Source: Vibrio sp. HDW18
GTDB taxonomy: Bacteria > Pseudomonadota > Gammaproteobacteria > Enterobacterales > Vibrionaceae
Length of the DNA: 64,000 nucleotides
Assembly: GCF_011306175.1 (NCBI RefSeq)
Contig: NZ_CP049913.1
Location: 124,001-188,000 of the forward strand
Direction of reading: 5' to 3'
Below the pieces are notes generated by a model. That model searched no databases. It was not told the DNA's origin and was given only the letters and a program-made list of their open reading frames with translations. Positions within the stretch are counted from its first letter, which is position 1. Each line of letters starts with the position of its first letter. Below are positions 31,464 to 40,901 of this stretch, piece after piece. The position numbers were made by a program, and so were the translations under genes.

Positions 31464-32363
31464 GTGCGCCCGTTAATTGAAAATGTTATGAGTGGTATCA
31501 GCCAAGATTGGGTGCTGCGTGAATTTCATAGCCAAGATCATAATCAAGAATTTGCCTGCCCATGGCACTACCACACCGAATATGAGCTGGTACTCTACCA
31601 AAACCCGGATCAGCGCTTTGTCGGTAACTATTTTGCTGGTGATGCGATTGGCGGCATCGAGCAAAGTACTCTGCTACTCTATGGCCCAGGCTTACCCCAT
31701 ATGATTGCCGGTCGCCAGCGATTAAATAAAGCCAAAACGCTGCATTCCACCATTATCTGGTTTAAACAACAGTGGCTGGATAAGCTGCAACTGGTGTTGC
31801 CACATACTCAAGCGTTGCAGCGGCTGCAACAAAATTCGGCTTACGGGCTACATCTCAGCCCGCAAAGTACGCAACAAGTCATCCAATTGCTGACCAATAT
31901 TAAGCAGCAAGCCCATCATTATCAAACCTTGCGCATCATTGAAGCACTGCTGGTGATGGCCGATGATCAACAAGCACAGCGCCTTTCAGTCGCTCCTTAT
32001 CTGATCACCGCATTTACTAGCAATAGCGATACCCACAAAAAAATCCAATTAGCCAAGCAATATATTGAACAGCACCATGCGCAAGCAATCAAAATCACCG
32101 ATTTATGCCATCACTTACATTTGAGTGAAAGTTCAGCTTATCGCTTATTTGAAAAGCACTATGGAATGAGTTTTTCTGAGCATCTGAAACAATTTCGGAT
32201 CGGCAAAGCGTGTGAACTGTTGGCAAGCTCCTCTGTACCAATCGCCTTAATTGCTGAGCGAACCGGTTTTGGCAATTTATCCAACTTTAACCGCCAATTT
32301 AAAGCCCTCAAAGCGATAACCCCAAGAGTATTTCGCCAGCGTTTTCAAGCCGTGAGTAGCTAG
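31464..32363 (+). CDS. AraC family transcriptional regulator
   Basis: A 299-residue regulator. The N-terminal half is a cupin-like ligand-binding domain (CPWHYHTEYELVLYQ has the His-containing cupin pattern). The C-terminal 100 residues hold two helix-turn-helix motifs, one in ITDLCHHLHLSESSAYRLFE and one in IALIAERTGFGNLSNFNRQF. The start is GTG with AAGGA seven bases upstream; ATG at 31488 is an alternative. It probably controls the divergent sugar-efflux-like gene and itself through the 195-base shared promoter region (inference from arrangement). Confidence 0.88.
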   Translation: MRPLIENVMSGISQDWVLREFHSQDHNQEFACPWHYHTEYELVLYQNPDQRFVGNYFAGDAIGGIEQSTLLLYGPGLPHMIAGRQRLNKAKTLHSTIIWFKQQWLDKLQLVLPHTQALQRLQQNSAYGLHLSPQSTQQVIQLLTNIKQQAHHYQTLRIIEALLVMADDQQAQRLSVAPYLITAFTSNSDTHKKIQLAKQYIEQHHAQAIKITDLCHHLHLSESSAYRLFEKHYGMSFSEHLKQFRIGKACELLASSSVPIALIAERTGFGNLSNFNRQFKALKAITPRVFRQRFQAVSS

Positions 32364-32440
32364 CGGTAAATAGCAGCGGTCAAGAAAATCACCATGGATA
32401 AAAACTGAGCCACATCAAGTGCTTGAAATGGTTGAGGATC

Positions 32441-32467
32441 AAAAAAGCCGGACGATAGTCCGGCTTT
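32441..32467. terminator. Terminator between the AraC gene and gyrA
   Basis: Stem AAAGCCGGAC/GTCCGGCTTT with loop GATA. The minus-strand side is followed by a T-run (TTTTTTGATC), so it is chiefly the gyrA terminator; it can also stop the AraC gene. Confidence 0.85.
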
Positions 32468-32530
32468 GTAAGCGATAACGTTTGATAACGATTGGATGTT
32501 TGCAATCACAAGGAGCAATGGCGAAGCCAA

Positions 32531-35215
32531 TTACTCTTCTTCACCACTCTTATCGGTTACCACTGGTGTTTCGCCATCAAGCAGAGCTTCCTCACCTTCC
32601 GGTAATTCCGACTCTTCAACTTCATCGATACGCTGTAGGCCTACGACACTTTCCCCTTCCGAAGTCCGGATCAGAGTCACGCCTTGGGTATTACGACCGA
32701 CTTGGCTAACTTCCGCCACGCGAGTCCGTACTAGTGTGCCTGCATTGGTGATCATCATAAATTCATCACCTTCAGTCACCTGCACAGCACCGACAACGCT
32801 ACCATTACGTTCAGAGACTTTGATCGAAACCACACCCTGAGTACCACGACCTTTGGTTGGGTATTCAGACAGGTTGGTACGCTTGCCGTAGCCATTTTCG
32901 GTTACGGTTAATACGTCACCCTCGCTCTTCGGTACGATGAGCGATACCACTTGATCGCCTTCAGCCAGTTTCATGCCTCGAACACCCGCCGCGGTACGAC
33001 CCATCGGTCTTACCCCTTTGAACTTGATCTCTGGCTGGCCATTTTCATCGAGGACGGGTTGACCATTTTCATCCACTACCGCTGTTTCTTCCGACTCTTT
33101 AAAGCGAACCACTTTGCCAAATTTAGAGAACAGCATAATTTCGCTTTCACCATCGGTGATATCCACACCAATCAGCGAGTCTTCGTCACGCAGGTTGAGT
33201 GCAATCAAACCATTAGCACGCACGTTGGCGAACTGATCCAGCGACGTTTTCTTCACTGTACCGTCACCGGTTGCCATAAAGATAAATTTATCTTGGCTAA
33301 ATTCGCTGACAGGCAAGATCGCGGTAATGCGTTCATTCTCTTCCAAAGGAAGCAGGTTGACGATTGGCTTACCACGTGCAGTACGGCTCGCCAACGGCAG
33401 TTGGTAAACTTTCATACGATAAGTCTTACCGCGCGTCGAGAATAGCAGAATGTTATCGTGAGTATTGGCCACCAGAAGACGCTCAATGTAGTCCTCTTCT
33501 TTCATTTTGGTGGCGCTCTTACCTTTACCACCACGACGCTGTGCTTCGTAGTCGCTGAGTAATTGATACTTCACATAGCCGTCATGTGACAACGTCACCA
33601 CGACATCTTCACGGGCGATCAGCTCTTCCATGTCAATATCGTGCGTTGCTGCAGTGATCTCGGTACGGCGCGCATCGCTAAAGCCAGCACGGATCGCTTC
33701 TAGCTCTTCACGGATCACTTCCATCAAGCGTTCGGTGCTAGCTAAGATATGCATCAATTCGGCAATTTCTTCGAGCAGTTGTTTGTACTCATCGAGGATC
33801 TTTTCGTGCTCTAAGCCAGTCAGCTTATGCAGACGTAAATCCAGAATCGCTTGCGCTTGTTGCTCGGTCAGGAAGTATTGGCCATCACGAATACCGTATT
33901 GTGGCTCTAGCCACTCAGGGCGCGCTGCATCAGTGCCGGCACGCTCAAGCATTGCTGCCACGTTACCCAGATCCCAACCACGAGCGATTAAGCCTTCTCG
34001 TGCTTCAGCCGGGGTTGCCGCACGACGGATCAGCTCAATGATCTCATCGATATTAGCCAGCGCCAGTGCCAAACCTTCAAGGATATGGGCACGTTCACGT
34101 GCTTTACGCAGTTCGAAAATCGTCCGACGAGTCACCACTTCACGACGGTGATCGACGAAACACTTCAGCATCTCTTTGAGGTTAAACAGCTTAGGCTGAC
34201 CGTTATCGAGTGCCACCATGTTGATCCCGAAGGTAGTTTGCAGCTGAGTGTTGGCATAGAGGTTGTTTAGAACCACTTCACCAACCGCATCACGCTTACA
34301 CTCAATCACAATGCGCATCCCGTCTTTATCAGACTCATCGCGCAGTGCACTGATCCCTTCGACTTTCTTCTCTTTCACCAGCTCAGCGATTTTTTCAATC
34401 AAGCGCGCTTTGTTCACTTGATAAGGAATTTCGCTAACAATGATGGTCTCTTTGCCGTTTTTATCCGCTTCGATATCAGCTTTCGAGCGCATATAAACCT
34501 TGCCGCGACCAGTTTTGTAAGCATCAATGATGCCTTTACGGCCACTGATCAGCGCAGCAGTTGGAAAATCTGGACCAGGAATGTAGCTCATCAGCTCATC
34601 AATGGTGATCGCTTCGTTATCGATATAAGCCAAACAGCCATCGATCACTTCACCTAAGTTATGAGGTGGAATGTTGGTCGCCATACCAACCGCAATGCCA
34701 GATGAACCATTGATCAACAGGTTCGGGATCTTGGTCGGCAGTACCGCTGGGATCTGTTCTGTACCGTCATAGTTCGGCACATAGTCAACCGTTTCTTTAT
34801 CTAGATCGGCCAACAGTTCGTGTGCAATTTTCGACATCCGCACTTCGGTATAACGCATTGCCGCCGCAGAGTCGCCGTCAATCGAGCCAAAGTTACCTTG
34901 ACCATCGACCAACATGTAACGGAGTGAGAAAGGCTGCGCCATACGCACGATAGTGTCATAAACTGCAATATCACCGTGTGGGTGATATTTACCGATTACG
35001 TCACCTACCACACGGGCAGATTTTTTATAGGCTTTGTTCCAGTCATTGCCCAATACATTCATCGCAAACAGTACGCGACGGTGTACTGGTTTAAGGCCAT
35101 CACGCACATCAGGAAGAGCACGACCCACGATGACAGACATCGCGTAGTCCAAATACGAACTGCGTAGCTCGTCTTCGATGTTTACGGGCGTGATCTCTTT
35201 AGCAAGATCGCTCAT
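32531..35215 (-). CDS. gyrA: DNA gyrase subunit A, with Ile83
   Basis: An 894-residue type IIA topoisomerase subunit that with GyrB introduces negative supercoils. The winged-helix/tower breakage-reunion domain holds catalytic Y122 ([10 protein letters not shown]), and the C-terminal beta-pinwheel has the GyrA box RTARGKP (QRRGGKG-type upstream at [12 protein letters not shown]) and an acidic tail. In the quinolone-resistance-determining region the sequence reads [11 protein letters not shown]: residue 83 is Ile (codon ATT at 34967-34969) where wild-type gyrases of this group have Ser, while D87 is unchanged. Ser83Ile is a well-known quinolone-resistance change in V. cholerae. The gene is divergent from ubiG. 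Confidence 0.98.
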   Translation of the reverse strand: MSDLAKEITPVNIEDELRSSYLDYAMSVIVGRALPDVRDGLKPVHRRVLFAMNVLGNDWNKAYKKSARVVGDVIGKYHPHGDIAVYDTIVRMAQPFSLRYMLVDGQGNFGSIDGDSAAAMRYTEVRMSKIAHELLADLDKETVDYVPNYDGTEQIPAVLPTKIPNLLINGSSGIAVGMATNIPPHNLGEVIDGCLAYIDNEAITIDELMSYIPGPDFPTAALISGRKGIIDAYKTGRGKVYMRSKADIEADKNGKETIIVSEIPYQVNKARLIEKIAELVKEKKVEGISALRDESDKDGMRIVIECKRDAVGEVVLNNLYANTQLQTTFGINMVALDNGQPKLFNLKEMLKCFVDHRREVVTRRTIFELRKARERAHILEGLALALANIDEIIELIRRAATPAEAREGLIARGWDLGNVAAMLERAGTDAARPEWLEPQYGIRDGQYFLTEQQAQAILDLRLHKLTGLEHEKILDEYKQLLEEIAELMHILASTERLMEVIREELEAIRAGFSDARRTEITAATHDIDMEELIAREDVVVTLSHDGYVKYQLLSDYEAQRRGGKGKSATKMKEEDYIERLLVANTHDNILLFSTRGKTYRMKVYQLPLASRTARGKPIVNLLPLEENERITAILPVSEFSQDKFIFMATGDGTVKKTSLDQFANVRANGLIALNLRDEDSLIGVDITDGESEIMLFSKFGKVVRFKESEETAVVDENGQPVLDENGQPEIKFKGVRPMGRTAAGVRGMKLAEGDQVVSLIVPKSEGDVLTVTENGYGKRTNLSEYPTKGRGTQGVVSIKVSERNGSVVGAVQVTEGDEFMMITNAGTLVRTRVAEVSQVGRNTQGVTLIRTSEGESVVGLQRIDEVEESELPEGEEALLDGETPVVTDKSGEEE

Positions 35216-35568
35216 AGAGCCATTATCCCTCTATAGTTTGATCGGTATACCCAAATTCTTACTCAAATGGGGCTCACTATAAGATTGAGCGCCAACTCAG
35301 TCGAAAGCTGGATATTCTTGATACATATAAGGTGAAAAAATATAACACATGTTTCGCCGCTTCGGCATTACTTTCCCTGACCTTTTATCAGGTTGTGACC
35401 TTGGTTGCGTCTTAAGTGCCGACAATTTACACATTCCTTACGATCAGCAACGTTAGATGGTTGTTTTTTAAACGATCATTATCAAGAACAGTATCTCAAC
35501 TGGTGCGATTTATTCAGCGCGCTATAATAACTACCCTACTCTCGGATGCGTAATACAGGCGATACCAG
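35216..35568. promoter_or_regulatory. Divergent gyrA / ubiG promoter region
   Basis: A 353-base region with no gene. A TATAAT hexamer at 35523-35528, about 40 bases before the ubiG ATG, is a good -10 candidate, but no clear -35 lies 16-18 bases before it. A small hairpin (CCTGA/TCAGG) lies near 35379-35395. No gyrA promoter elements stood out to me on the minus strand. Confidence 0.4.
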
Positions 35569-36291
35569 ATGACTACCACACCGATCGTTGCTGCACATAA
35601 TGTCGATCTTAATGAAATCAAAAAATTCGAGGATATGGCATCCCGTTGGTGGGATCTTGAGGGCGAATTTAAACCATTGCATCAAATTAACCCACTCCGT
35701 CTCAACTATGTGTTGGAAAAGGCCAATGGCCTATTTGGCAAAACCGTATTGGACGTCGGCTGTGGCGGCGGCATTTTAGCCGAAAGTATGGCGCGGGAAG
35801 GCGCACAAGTCACCGGACTGGATATGGGTAAAGAGCCGTTAGAAGTCGCTCGTTTACATGCTTTGGAAACGGGCGTCGTTTTAAGCTATATCCAGAGTAC
35901 CGTCGAGCAGCATGCGCTGACCCATGCGCACACCTATGATGTGATCACCTGCATGGAGATGTTAGAACATGTACCCGATCCACTTTCGGTGATTCAAGCG
36001 TGTGCCAAGCTGGTCAAACCCGGCGGCCATGTGTTTTTCTCAACCCTCAATCGCAATATTAAGTCCTATTTATTCGCGATCGTCGGTGCAGAGCAGCTGT
36101 TAAAAATCGTTCCCGCTGGCACTCATGACCACAGCAAATTCATCCGCCCATCCGAGCTGATGAAGATGATCGACCAAACGGCTCTGCAAGAACAAGGAAT
36201 GATTGGTTTACACTACAATCCACTGAGCAATACTTATCGCTTAGGTTCAAATGTCGATGTCAATTACATCGTCTATACGACTCTTGTTTAA
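35569..36291 (+). CDS. ubiG: UbiG, ubiquinone biosynthesis O-methyltransferase
   Basis: A 240-residue SAM-dependent methyltransferase carrying out both O-methylation steps in ubiquinone synthesis. The SAM-binding motif I is [16 protein letters not shown] (about residues 61-76), with GLDMG as motif post I and [13 protein letters not shown]. The N-terminal [17 protein letters not shown] and the [18 protein letters not shown] region are hallmark UbiG sequences. It is divergent from gyrA, as in E. coli, and ends at a strong terminator. Confidence 0.96.
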   Translation: MTTTPIVAAHNVDLNEIKKFEDMASRWWDLEGEFKPLHQINPLRLNYVLEKANGLFGKTVLDVGCGGGILAESMAREGAQVTGLDMGKEPLEVARLHALETGVVLSYIQSTVEQHALTHAHTYDVITCMEMLEHVPDPLSVIQACAKLVKPGGHVFFSTLNRNIKSYLFAIVGAEQLLKIVPAGTHDHSKFIRPSELMKMIDQTALQEQGMIGLHYNPLSNTYRLGSNVDVNYIVYTTLV

Positions 36292-36306
36292 TCGACCCGG
36301 CACGCT

Positions 36307-36344
36307 AAAAAGCGGCGCAACACCACCCGATTGCGCGCTTTTTT
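36307..36344 (+). terminator. Rho-independent terminator of ubiG
   Basis: AAAAAGCG-CGCAA pairs with TTGCG-CGCTTTTT with one bulged base, ending in a T-run, 15 bases past the ubiG stop. Confidence 0.85.
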
Positions 36345-36536
36345 AGCCGCAGCTGCATTAGGCTGATTCCATTTTAAACGATCCATTTTTAAGATCAGTT
36401 TTTGCTTAAAGATCAAGAGATTTTTTTTCGTTACTGGTTACCAAGAAAGCAATGTGCAAACGCCGATTTTTCACAATCAACTCTACCCTTTGATCATCAG
36501 TAAGCGAGCACTAACTGATTTTTTAAATTTTGCCAC

Positions 36537-36545
36537 TTATCCACA
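36537..36545 (+). promoter_or_regulatory. Perfect DnaA box upstream of nrdA
   Basis: TTATCCACA matches the strongest E. coli DnaA box exactly and lies about 20 bases before the putative nrdA -35. In E. coli nrdAB transcription is tied to DnaA through boxes upstream of the promoter, so the same role is likely. Confidence 0.7.
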
Positions 36546-36565
36546 ATCTGTCCTTGAACTGTCAC

Positions 36566-36594
36566 TTGCAATAGCCTGCCCATAGCACTATCTT
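36566..36594 (+). promoter_or_regulatory. Putative nrdA sigma-70 promoter
   Basis: TTGCAA (36566-36571) and TATCTT (36589-36594) are spaced by 17 bases, giving a start near 36601 and a leader of about 138 bases before the nrdA ATG. Prediction by eye only. Confidence 0.5.
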
Positions 36595-36614
36595 GTAACT
36601 CGAACACCAAACAG

Positions 36615-36651
36615 CCCCTACATATAGTGTTTCCAACTCTATAAGTAGAGC
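36615..36651 (+). promoter_or_regulatory. Pair of NrdR-like boxes before nrdA
   Basis: CCCCTACATATAGTGT (36615-36630) and ACTCTATAAGTAGAGC (36636-36651) both resemble the 16-bp NrdR palindrome (consensus like ACACTATATATAGTGT). The first fits best in its right half; the second matches about 11 of 16. Their starts are 21 bases apart, two helical turns, as expected for cooperative NrdR binding. NrdR represses ribonucleotide reductase genes when dATP is high. Confidence 0.6.
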
Positions 36652-36738
36652 GAGCTTGATCACATAAGCCGTGATTCCATTTACTAGAATTATACCAAAA
36701 TACGGCTTTAATCAGTTTTGTTAGGAAAATGAAGCAGA

Positions 36739-39021
36739 ATGAACCAACAACTTACTGTCACCAAGCGTGATGGCCGCAAAGAAAGTATTGATCTCGACAA
36801 GATCCACCGCGTGATCACTTGGGCCGCTGAAGGCCTACACAATGTCTCCGTTTCACAGGTAGAACTGCGCGCTCATATTCAGTTCTATGATGGCATTACC
36901 ACGTCTGACATCCATGAGACGATCATTAAATCGGCGGCCGATCTGATTTCCGAAGAGACACCAGATTATCAATATCTTGCGGCGCGCCTTGCGGTTTTCC
37001 ACCTACGTAAAAAAGCCTATGGCCAATACGAACCGCCAGCTCTGTTTGATCATGTGACAAAAATGATCGAAAAGGGCAAATACGACCGACATTTACTGCA
37101 AGACTATAGCCGTGAAGAATTGATGCAGATGGATCTGTTTATCGACCATCGCCGTGATCTGGATTTCTCTTACGGCGCGGTAAAACAGTTGGAAGGAAAA
37201 TATTTCGTACAAAACCGGGTTACCGGCCAAATTTACGAAAGTGCTCAGTTCCTGTACATTTTGGTGGCGGCTTGCCTGTTTGCTAAATATCCAAAAGAGA
37301 CACGCCTTGACTACATCAAACGTTTCTACGATGCGACGTCAACCTTTAAGATCTCCCTGCCGACACCAATTATGTCCGGCGTACGGACTCCAACTCGTCA
37401 ATTTAGCTCTTGCGTGCTAATTGAATGTGGTGACAGCCTCGACTCGATCAATGCCACCGCCAGCTCGATTGTGCGCTACGTATCGCAACGCGCCGGAATT
37501 GGCATCAACGCGGGACGCATTCGCGCACTCGGTTCGGAAATTCGTGGTGGTGAAGCATTCCACACCGGCTGTATCCCCTTCTATAAATACTTCCAAACCG
37601 CAGTGAAATGCTGCTCGCAAGGCGGTGTGCGTGGTGGTGCTGCGACAGTGTTTTACCCGCTGTGGCACGGAGAGGCCGAATCTCTGCTGGTACTGAAAAA
37701 TAACCGAGGTGTAGAAGAAAACCGAGTTCGTCATATGGACTATGGGGTACAACTCAACAAACTGATGTATCAGCGCCTAGTTGAAGGTGGCAACATTACC
37801 CTGTTCTCCCCTTCGGATGTGCCAGGACTGTACGATGCTTTCTTCCAAGATCAAGCGGAGTTTGAACGTCTGTACGTACACTATGAAAACGATCCTAGCA
37901 TTAAGAAGAAAACCGTTAAGGCGCTGGAAATCTTCACATTGCTGATGCAAGAGCGAGCGTCCACTGGCCGTATCTACATCCAGCACGTTGATCACTGTAA
38001 TACACATAGCCCATTTGATGCGGCCGTGGCGCCGGTTCGTCAATCTAACTTGTGTCTGGAAATTGCACTGCCAACCTCACCACTGGAAAACGTGGAAGAC
38101 GAAAGCGGTGAAATTGCCCTGTGTACCCTTTCTGCGTTTAACTTAGGCGCAATTCAGTCACTGGATGATTTCGAAGAGTTATCGGATCTGGTGGTGCGTG
38201 CGCTCGATGCCCTGCTCGATTACCAAGATTATCCACTACCGGCTGCGCGTCGTTCTTCAATGAACCGTCGTACCCTTGGTGTGGGTGTGATCAACTACGC
38301 TTATTACTTAGCCAAACATGGCGTGAAATACTCCGATGGCAGTGCCAATACACTGACTCACCGCACCTTTGAAGCCATGCAATATCATCTACTGCGCGCT
38401 TCCATGAAATTGGCGCAAGAGCAAGGTCGCTGCCCGCAGTTTGATCAAACCAACTACGCGAAAGGTTTGATGCCAATCGATACCTACAAAAAAGATATCG
38501 ATTTGGTGTGTAATGAACCCCTGCATTATGACTGGGATACACTGCGTGACGAGATCATGCAACATGGTTTGCGTAACTCAACCTTAACTGCGCTGATGCC
38601 ATCAGAAACTTCATCGCAAATCTCTAATGCAACCAATGGGATTGAGCCGCCACGGGGTTATGTCTCGGTCAAAGCATCAAAAGATGGCATTCTTAAGCAA
38701 GTGGTGCCGGAATTTACCCGCTTAAAAGACAACTATGAACTGCTGTGGAATATCGGTTCAAACGATGGCTATCTGCACTTAGTCGGCATTATGCAAAAGT
38801 TCGTTGACCAAGCGATTTCTGCCAATACCAACTACGATCCAAGCCAGTATGATTCAGGCAAAGTGCCAATGAAAAAACTGCTGCAAGATCTGCTGACCGC
38901 CTACAAGTTTGGGGTAAAAACGCTGTACTACCATAACACGCGCGATGGTGCGAAAGATGAGCAGACGGAAAGCGTCAAAGTATCAGAAGACGATTGTGAA
39001 AGCGGCGCGTGTAAGATCTAA
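36739..39021 (+). CDS. nrdA: Ribonucleotide reductase class Ia, alpha subunit
   Basis: A 760-residue catalytic subunit reducing ribonucleoside diphosphates. The N-terminal ATP cone (TVTKRDGRKESIDLDKIHRV) gives overall allosteric control. Active-site elements are SSCVLIECGD and GEIALCTLSAFN (redox cysteines), SNLCLEI (thiyl-radical cysteine), TLYYHNTRDGA (the Tyr pair of the radical path) and the C-terminal ESGACKI shuttle cysteines. It leads the nrdA-nrdB-yfaE operon. The leader carries DnaA and NrdR-like sites. Confidence 0.98.
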   Translation: MNQQLTVTKRDGRKESIDLDKIHRVITWAAEGLHNVSVSQVELRAHIQFYDGITTSDIHETIIKSAADLISEETPDYQYLAARLAVFHLRKKAYGQYEPPALFDHVTKMIEKGKYDRHLLQDYSREELMQMDLFIDHRRDLDFSYGAVKQLEGKYFVQNRVTGQIYESAQFLYILVAACLFAKYPKETRLDYIKRFYDATSTFKISLPTPIMSGVRTPTRQFSSCVLIECGDSLDSINATASSIVRYVSQRAGIGINAGRIRALGSEIRGGEAFHTGCIPFYKYFQTAVKCCSQGGVRGGAATVFYPLWHGEAESLLVLKNNRGVEENRVRHMDYGVQLNKLMYQRLVEGGNITLFSPSDVPGLYDAFFQDQAEFERLYVHYENDPSIKKKTVKALEIFTLLMQERASTGRIYIQHVDHCNTHSPFDAAVAPVRQSNLCLEIALPTSPLENVEDESGEIALCTLSAFNLGAIQSLDDFEELSDLVVRALDALLDYQDYPLPAARRSSMNRRTLGVGVINYAYYLAKHGVKYSDGSANTLTHRTFEAMQYHLLRASMKLAQEQGRCPQFDQTNYAKGLMPIDTYKKDIDLVCNEPLHYDWDTLRDEIMQHGLRNSTLTALMPSETSSQISNATNGIEPPRGYVSVKASKDGILKQVVPEFTRLKDNYELLWNIGSNDGYLHLVGIMQKFVDQAISANTNYDPSQYDSGKVPMKKLLQDLLTAYKFGVKTLYYHNTRDGAKDEQTESVKVSEDDCESGACKI

Positions 39022-39062
39022 GCTTATCGCTCTACCACCAGATAATACTCTTTGATTTGCAT

Positions 39063-39084
39063 GCCTCTTGCTTAAGCAAGAGGC
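39063..39084. repeat. 22-bp perfect palindrome in the nrdA-nrdB spacer
   Basis: GCCTCTTGCTT followed directly by its reverse complement AAGCAAGAGGC. It can form a very stable mRNA hairpin 20 bases before the nrdB ATG. No T-run follows, so it does not look like a terminator; mRNA stability or control of nrdB translation are possible roles. Confidence 0.8.
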
Positions 39085-39103
39085 CAAACGGATGAAGGCA
39101 ACC

Positions 39104-40237
39104 ATGGCTTACAGTACTTTTACCCAGAAAAAAAATGACCAACTAAAAGAACCAATGTTTCTTGGTCAACCGGTTAACGTGGCGCGTTACGATCAACAAA
39201 AATACGAAATTTTCGAAAAGCTGATTGAAAAACAGCTCTCTTTCTTCTGGCGTCCAGAGGAAGTTGATGTCTCAAGCGATCGCATCGATTATGGCAAGTT
39301 GCCCGACCATGAAAAGCACATTTTTATCTCGAACCTGAAATACCAAACCCTGCTTGATTCGATTCAAGGCCGTAGCCCAAACGTCGCGCTACTGCCACTG
39401 GTCTCACTGCCAGAGTTAGAAACATGGATTGAAACTTGGTCGTTCTCGGAAACGATTCACTCACGTTCGTATACTCATATCATCCGTAATATCGTTAATG
39501 ATCCGGCGGTAGTGTTTGACGATATCGTTGAAAATGAACACATCATCAAGCGTGCCCAAGATATCGCTCACTATTATGATGATTTGATCCAACTGACCAA
39601 TGACTACCACCGTTTTGGTGAAGGTCAGCATCAGGTCAACGGTGCAACCATTGACGTATCACTGCGCGAGCTCAAGAAAAAACTCTATCTGTGCTTGATG
39701 TCGGTCAACGCGTTAGAAGCGATCCGTTTCTACGTCAGCTTTGCCTGCTCGTTTGCATTTGCTGAGCGTGAGTTGATGGAAGGTAATGCAAAAATCATCA
39801 AATTGATTGCCCGTGATGAAGCGCTGCATCTTACTGGTACTCAGCACATGATCAATCTGCTACGTAATGGAATGGATGACTTTACTTTCCTACACATCGC
39901 TGAAGAGTGTAAGCAACAGAGTTTTGATCTGTTCAAAGAAGCCGCCGAACAGGAGAAAGAGTGGGCAGAGTATCTGTTTAAAGACGGCTCAATGATTGGT
40001 CTCAATAAAGATATTCTGTGTCAGTACGTGGAGTACATCACCAATATCCGTATGCAAGCTGTTGGTTTAGAGCCTGCTTACCCAAGCGCGATCAATAACC
40101 CAATTCCATGGATCAATGCTTGGCTCTCCTCTGATAATGTGCAAGTTGCACCGCAAGAGGCCGAGATCAGCTCTTACCTTGTCGGTCAGATCGATAACGA
40201 AGTCAGCAGCGATGATTTTAAGGGCTTTGAGCTGTAA
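39104..40237 (+). CDS. nrdB: Ribonucleotide reductase class Ia, beta (radical) subunit
   Basis: A 377-residue subunit housing the diferric-tyrosyl radical cofactor. The radical Tyr is Y123 (E. coli mature number 122) in [15 protein letters not shown], with iron ligands in [34 protein letters not shown] and [12 protein letters not shown]. The start [12 protein letters not shown] matches E. coli NrdB; a 12-codon upstream extension runs through the palindrome and is rejected. It overlaps yfaE by one base (TAATG). Confidence 0.97.
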   Translation: MAYSTFTQKKNDQLKEPMFLGQPVNVARYDQQKYEIFEKLIEKQLSFFWRPEEVDVSSDRIDYGKLPDHEKHIFISNLKYQTLLDSIQGRSPNVALLPLVSLPELETWIETWSFSETIHSRSYTHIIRNIVNDPAVVFDDIVENEHIIKRAQDIAHYYDDLIQLTNDYHRFGEGQHQVNGATIDVSLRELKKKLYLCLMSVNALEAIRFYVSFACSFAFAERELMEGNAKIIKLIARDEALHLTGTQHMINLLRNGMDDFTFLHIAEECKQQSFDLFKEAAEQEKEWAEYLFKDGSMIGLNKDILCQYVEYITNIRMQAVGLEPAYPSAINNPIPWINAWLSSDNVQVAPQEAEISSYLVGQIDNEVSSDDFKGFEL

Positions 40238-40515
40238 TGACCGCGATTAAAATCAACAAACTGCTGACCATTGAAGCGAATCCGAGTCTTACTTTACTTG
40301 AGAGTATGGAACAGGCAGGGTTGGCACCAGAATACAATTGTCGCGATGGGCACTGCGGTGCCTGTCGTTGCCAGTTAGTCGCAGGTGAGGTCGAGTATGT
40401 TGGTTTTGCGATGGCTTATACTCAAGCCAATGAAATCCTACCTTGCATTTGCCGTGCAAAAACGCCACTAGAATTAGAACAAGTCGTTTATCAACGCAAT
40501 TTAGCCAGAGCTTAA
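40237..40515 (+). CDS. yfaE: YfaE-like [2Fe-2S] ferredoxin for NrdB maintenance
   Basis: A 92-residue plant-type ferredoxin. Cluster ligands are visible as C35, C40, C43 (NCRDGHCGACRC) and C70 (LPCIC); C45 and C72 are extra. YfaE reduces and helps reassemble the diferric-tyrosyl cofactor of NrdB. Overlap with nrdB fits that role. It ends convergently with the next gene, the two stop codons sharing the TTAA at 40512-40515. Confidence 0.92.
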   Translation: MTAIKINKLLTIEANPSLTLLESMEQAGLAPEYNCRDGHCGACRCQLVAGEVEYVGFAMAYTQANEILPCICRAKTPLELEQVVYQRNLARA

Positions 40516-40766
40516 GCTCTGGCTAGCTTCACACCACCCAACATCGCATCCGCTGTGCGCATGGATACCCATTTATGACCAATTTCACGACCGCCATCAT
40601 CCAATAGCGATAACCAATAACCTTGATTACTCGTATGATCAAATTGAGTTGGCGCGTGTAGCCACAACGAAACCACATCCTCCGTTGCGTTGCTATAAAC
40701 CTCTCCCAATACCATTTTTTGGCTGGCAATTTTGTACCATACCAAGATTTTTGAGTGATGAAACAT
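40512..40766 (-). CDS. Small hypothetical protein (84 residues)
   Basis: An 84-residue soluble protein beginning MFHHSKILVWYKIASQ. The start is decided by GGAGG six bases upstream of the ATG at 40764-40766; in-frame upstream starts lack such a site. The product has a Trp-rich middle (SLWLHAPTQFD, YWLSLLDDGGREIGHKWV) but no motif I can name. It is convergent with yfaE and overlaps its stop by 4 bases. Confidence 0.65.
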   Translation of the reverse strand: MFHHSKILVWYKIASQKMVLGEVYSNATEDVVSLWLHAPTQFDHTSNQGYWLSLLDDGGREIGHKWVSMRTADAMLGGVKLARA

Positions 40767-40901
40767 GTCAGCCTCCTGCCGCCACTGTCGGGTCCTTAAT
40801 GGAGTGTAGTTCATCAACACCAACTGTAACGGATCTATTTTGAGACAACACATCTATACCCATCCCTCACTCAACCACTCCGTTTTGATTCCATCCCATT
40901 T

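Noticed and set aside
33630..34151. 173-codon plus-strand frame opposite gyrA
   Set aside because: Antisense shadow of a highly conserved gene; Ser/Arg-rich low-complexity product, no ribosome-binding site.
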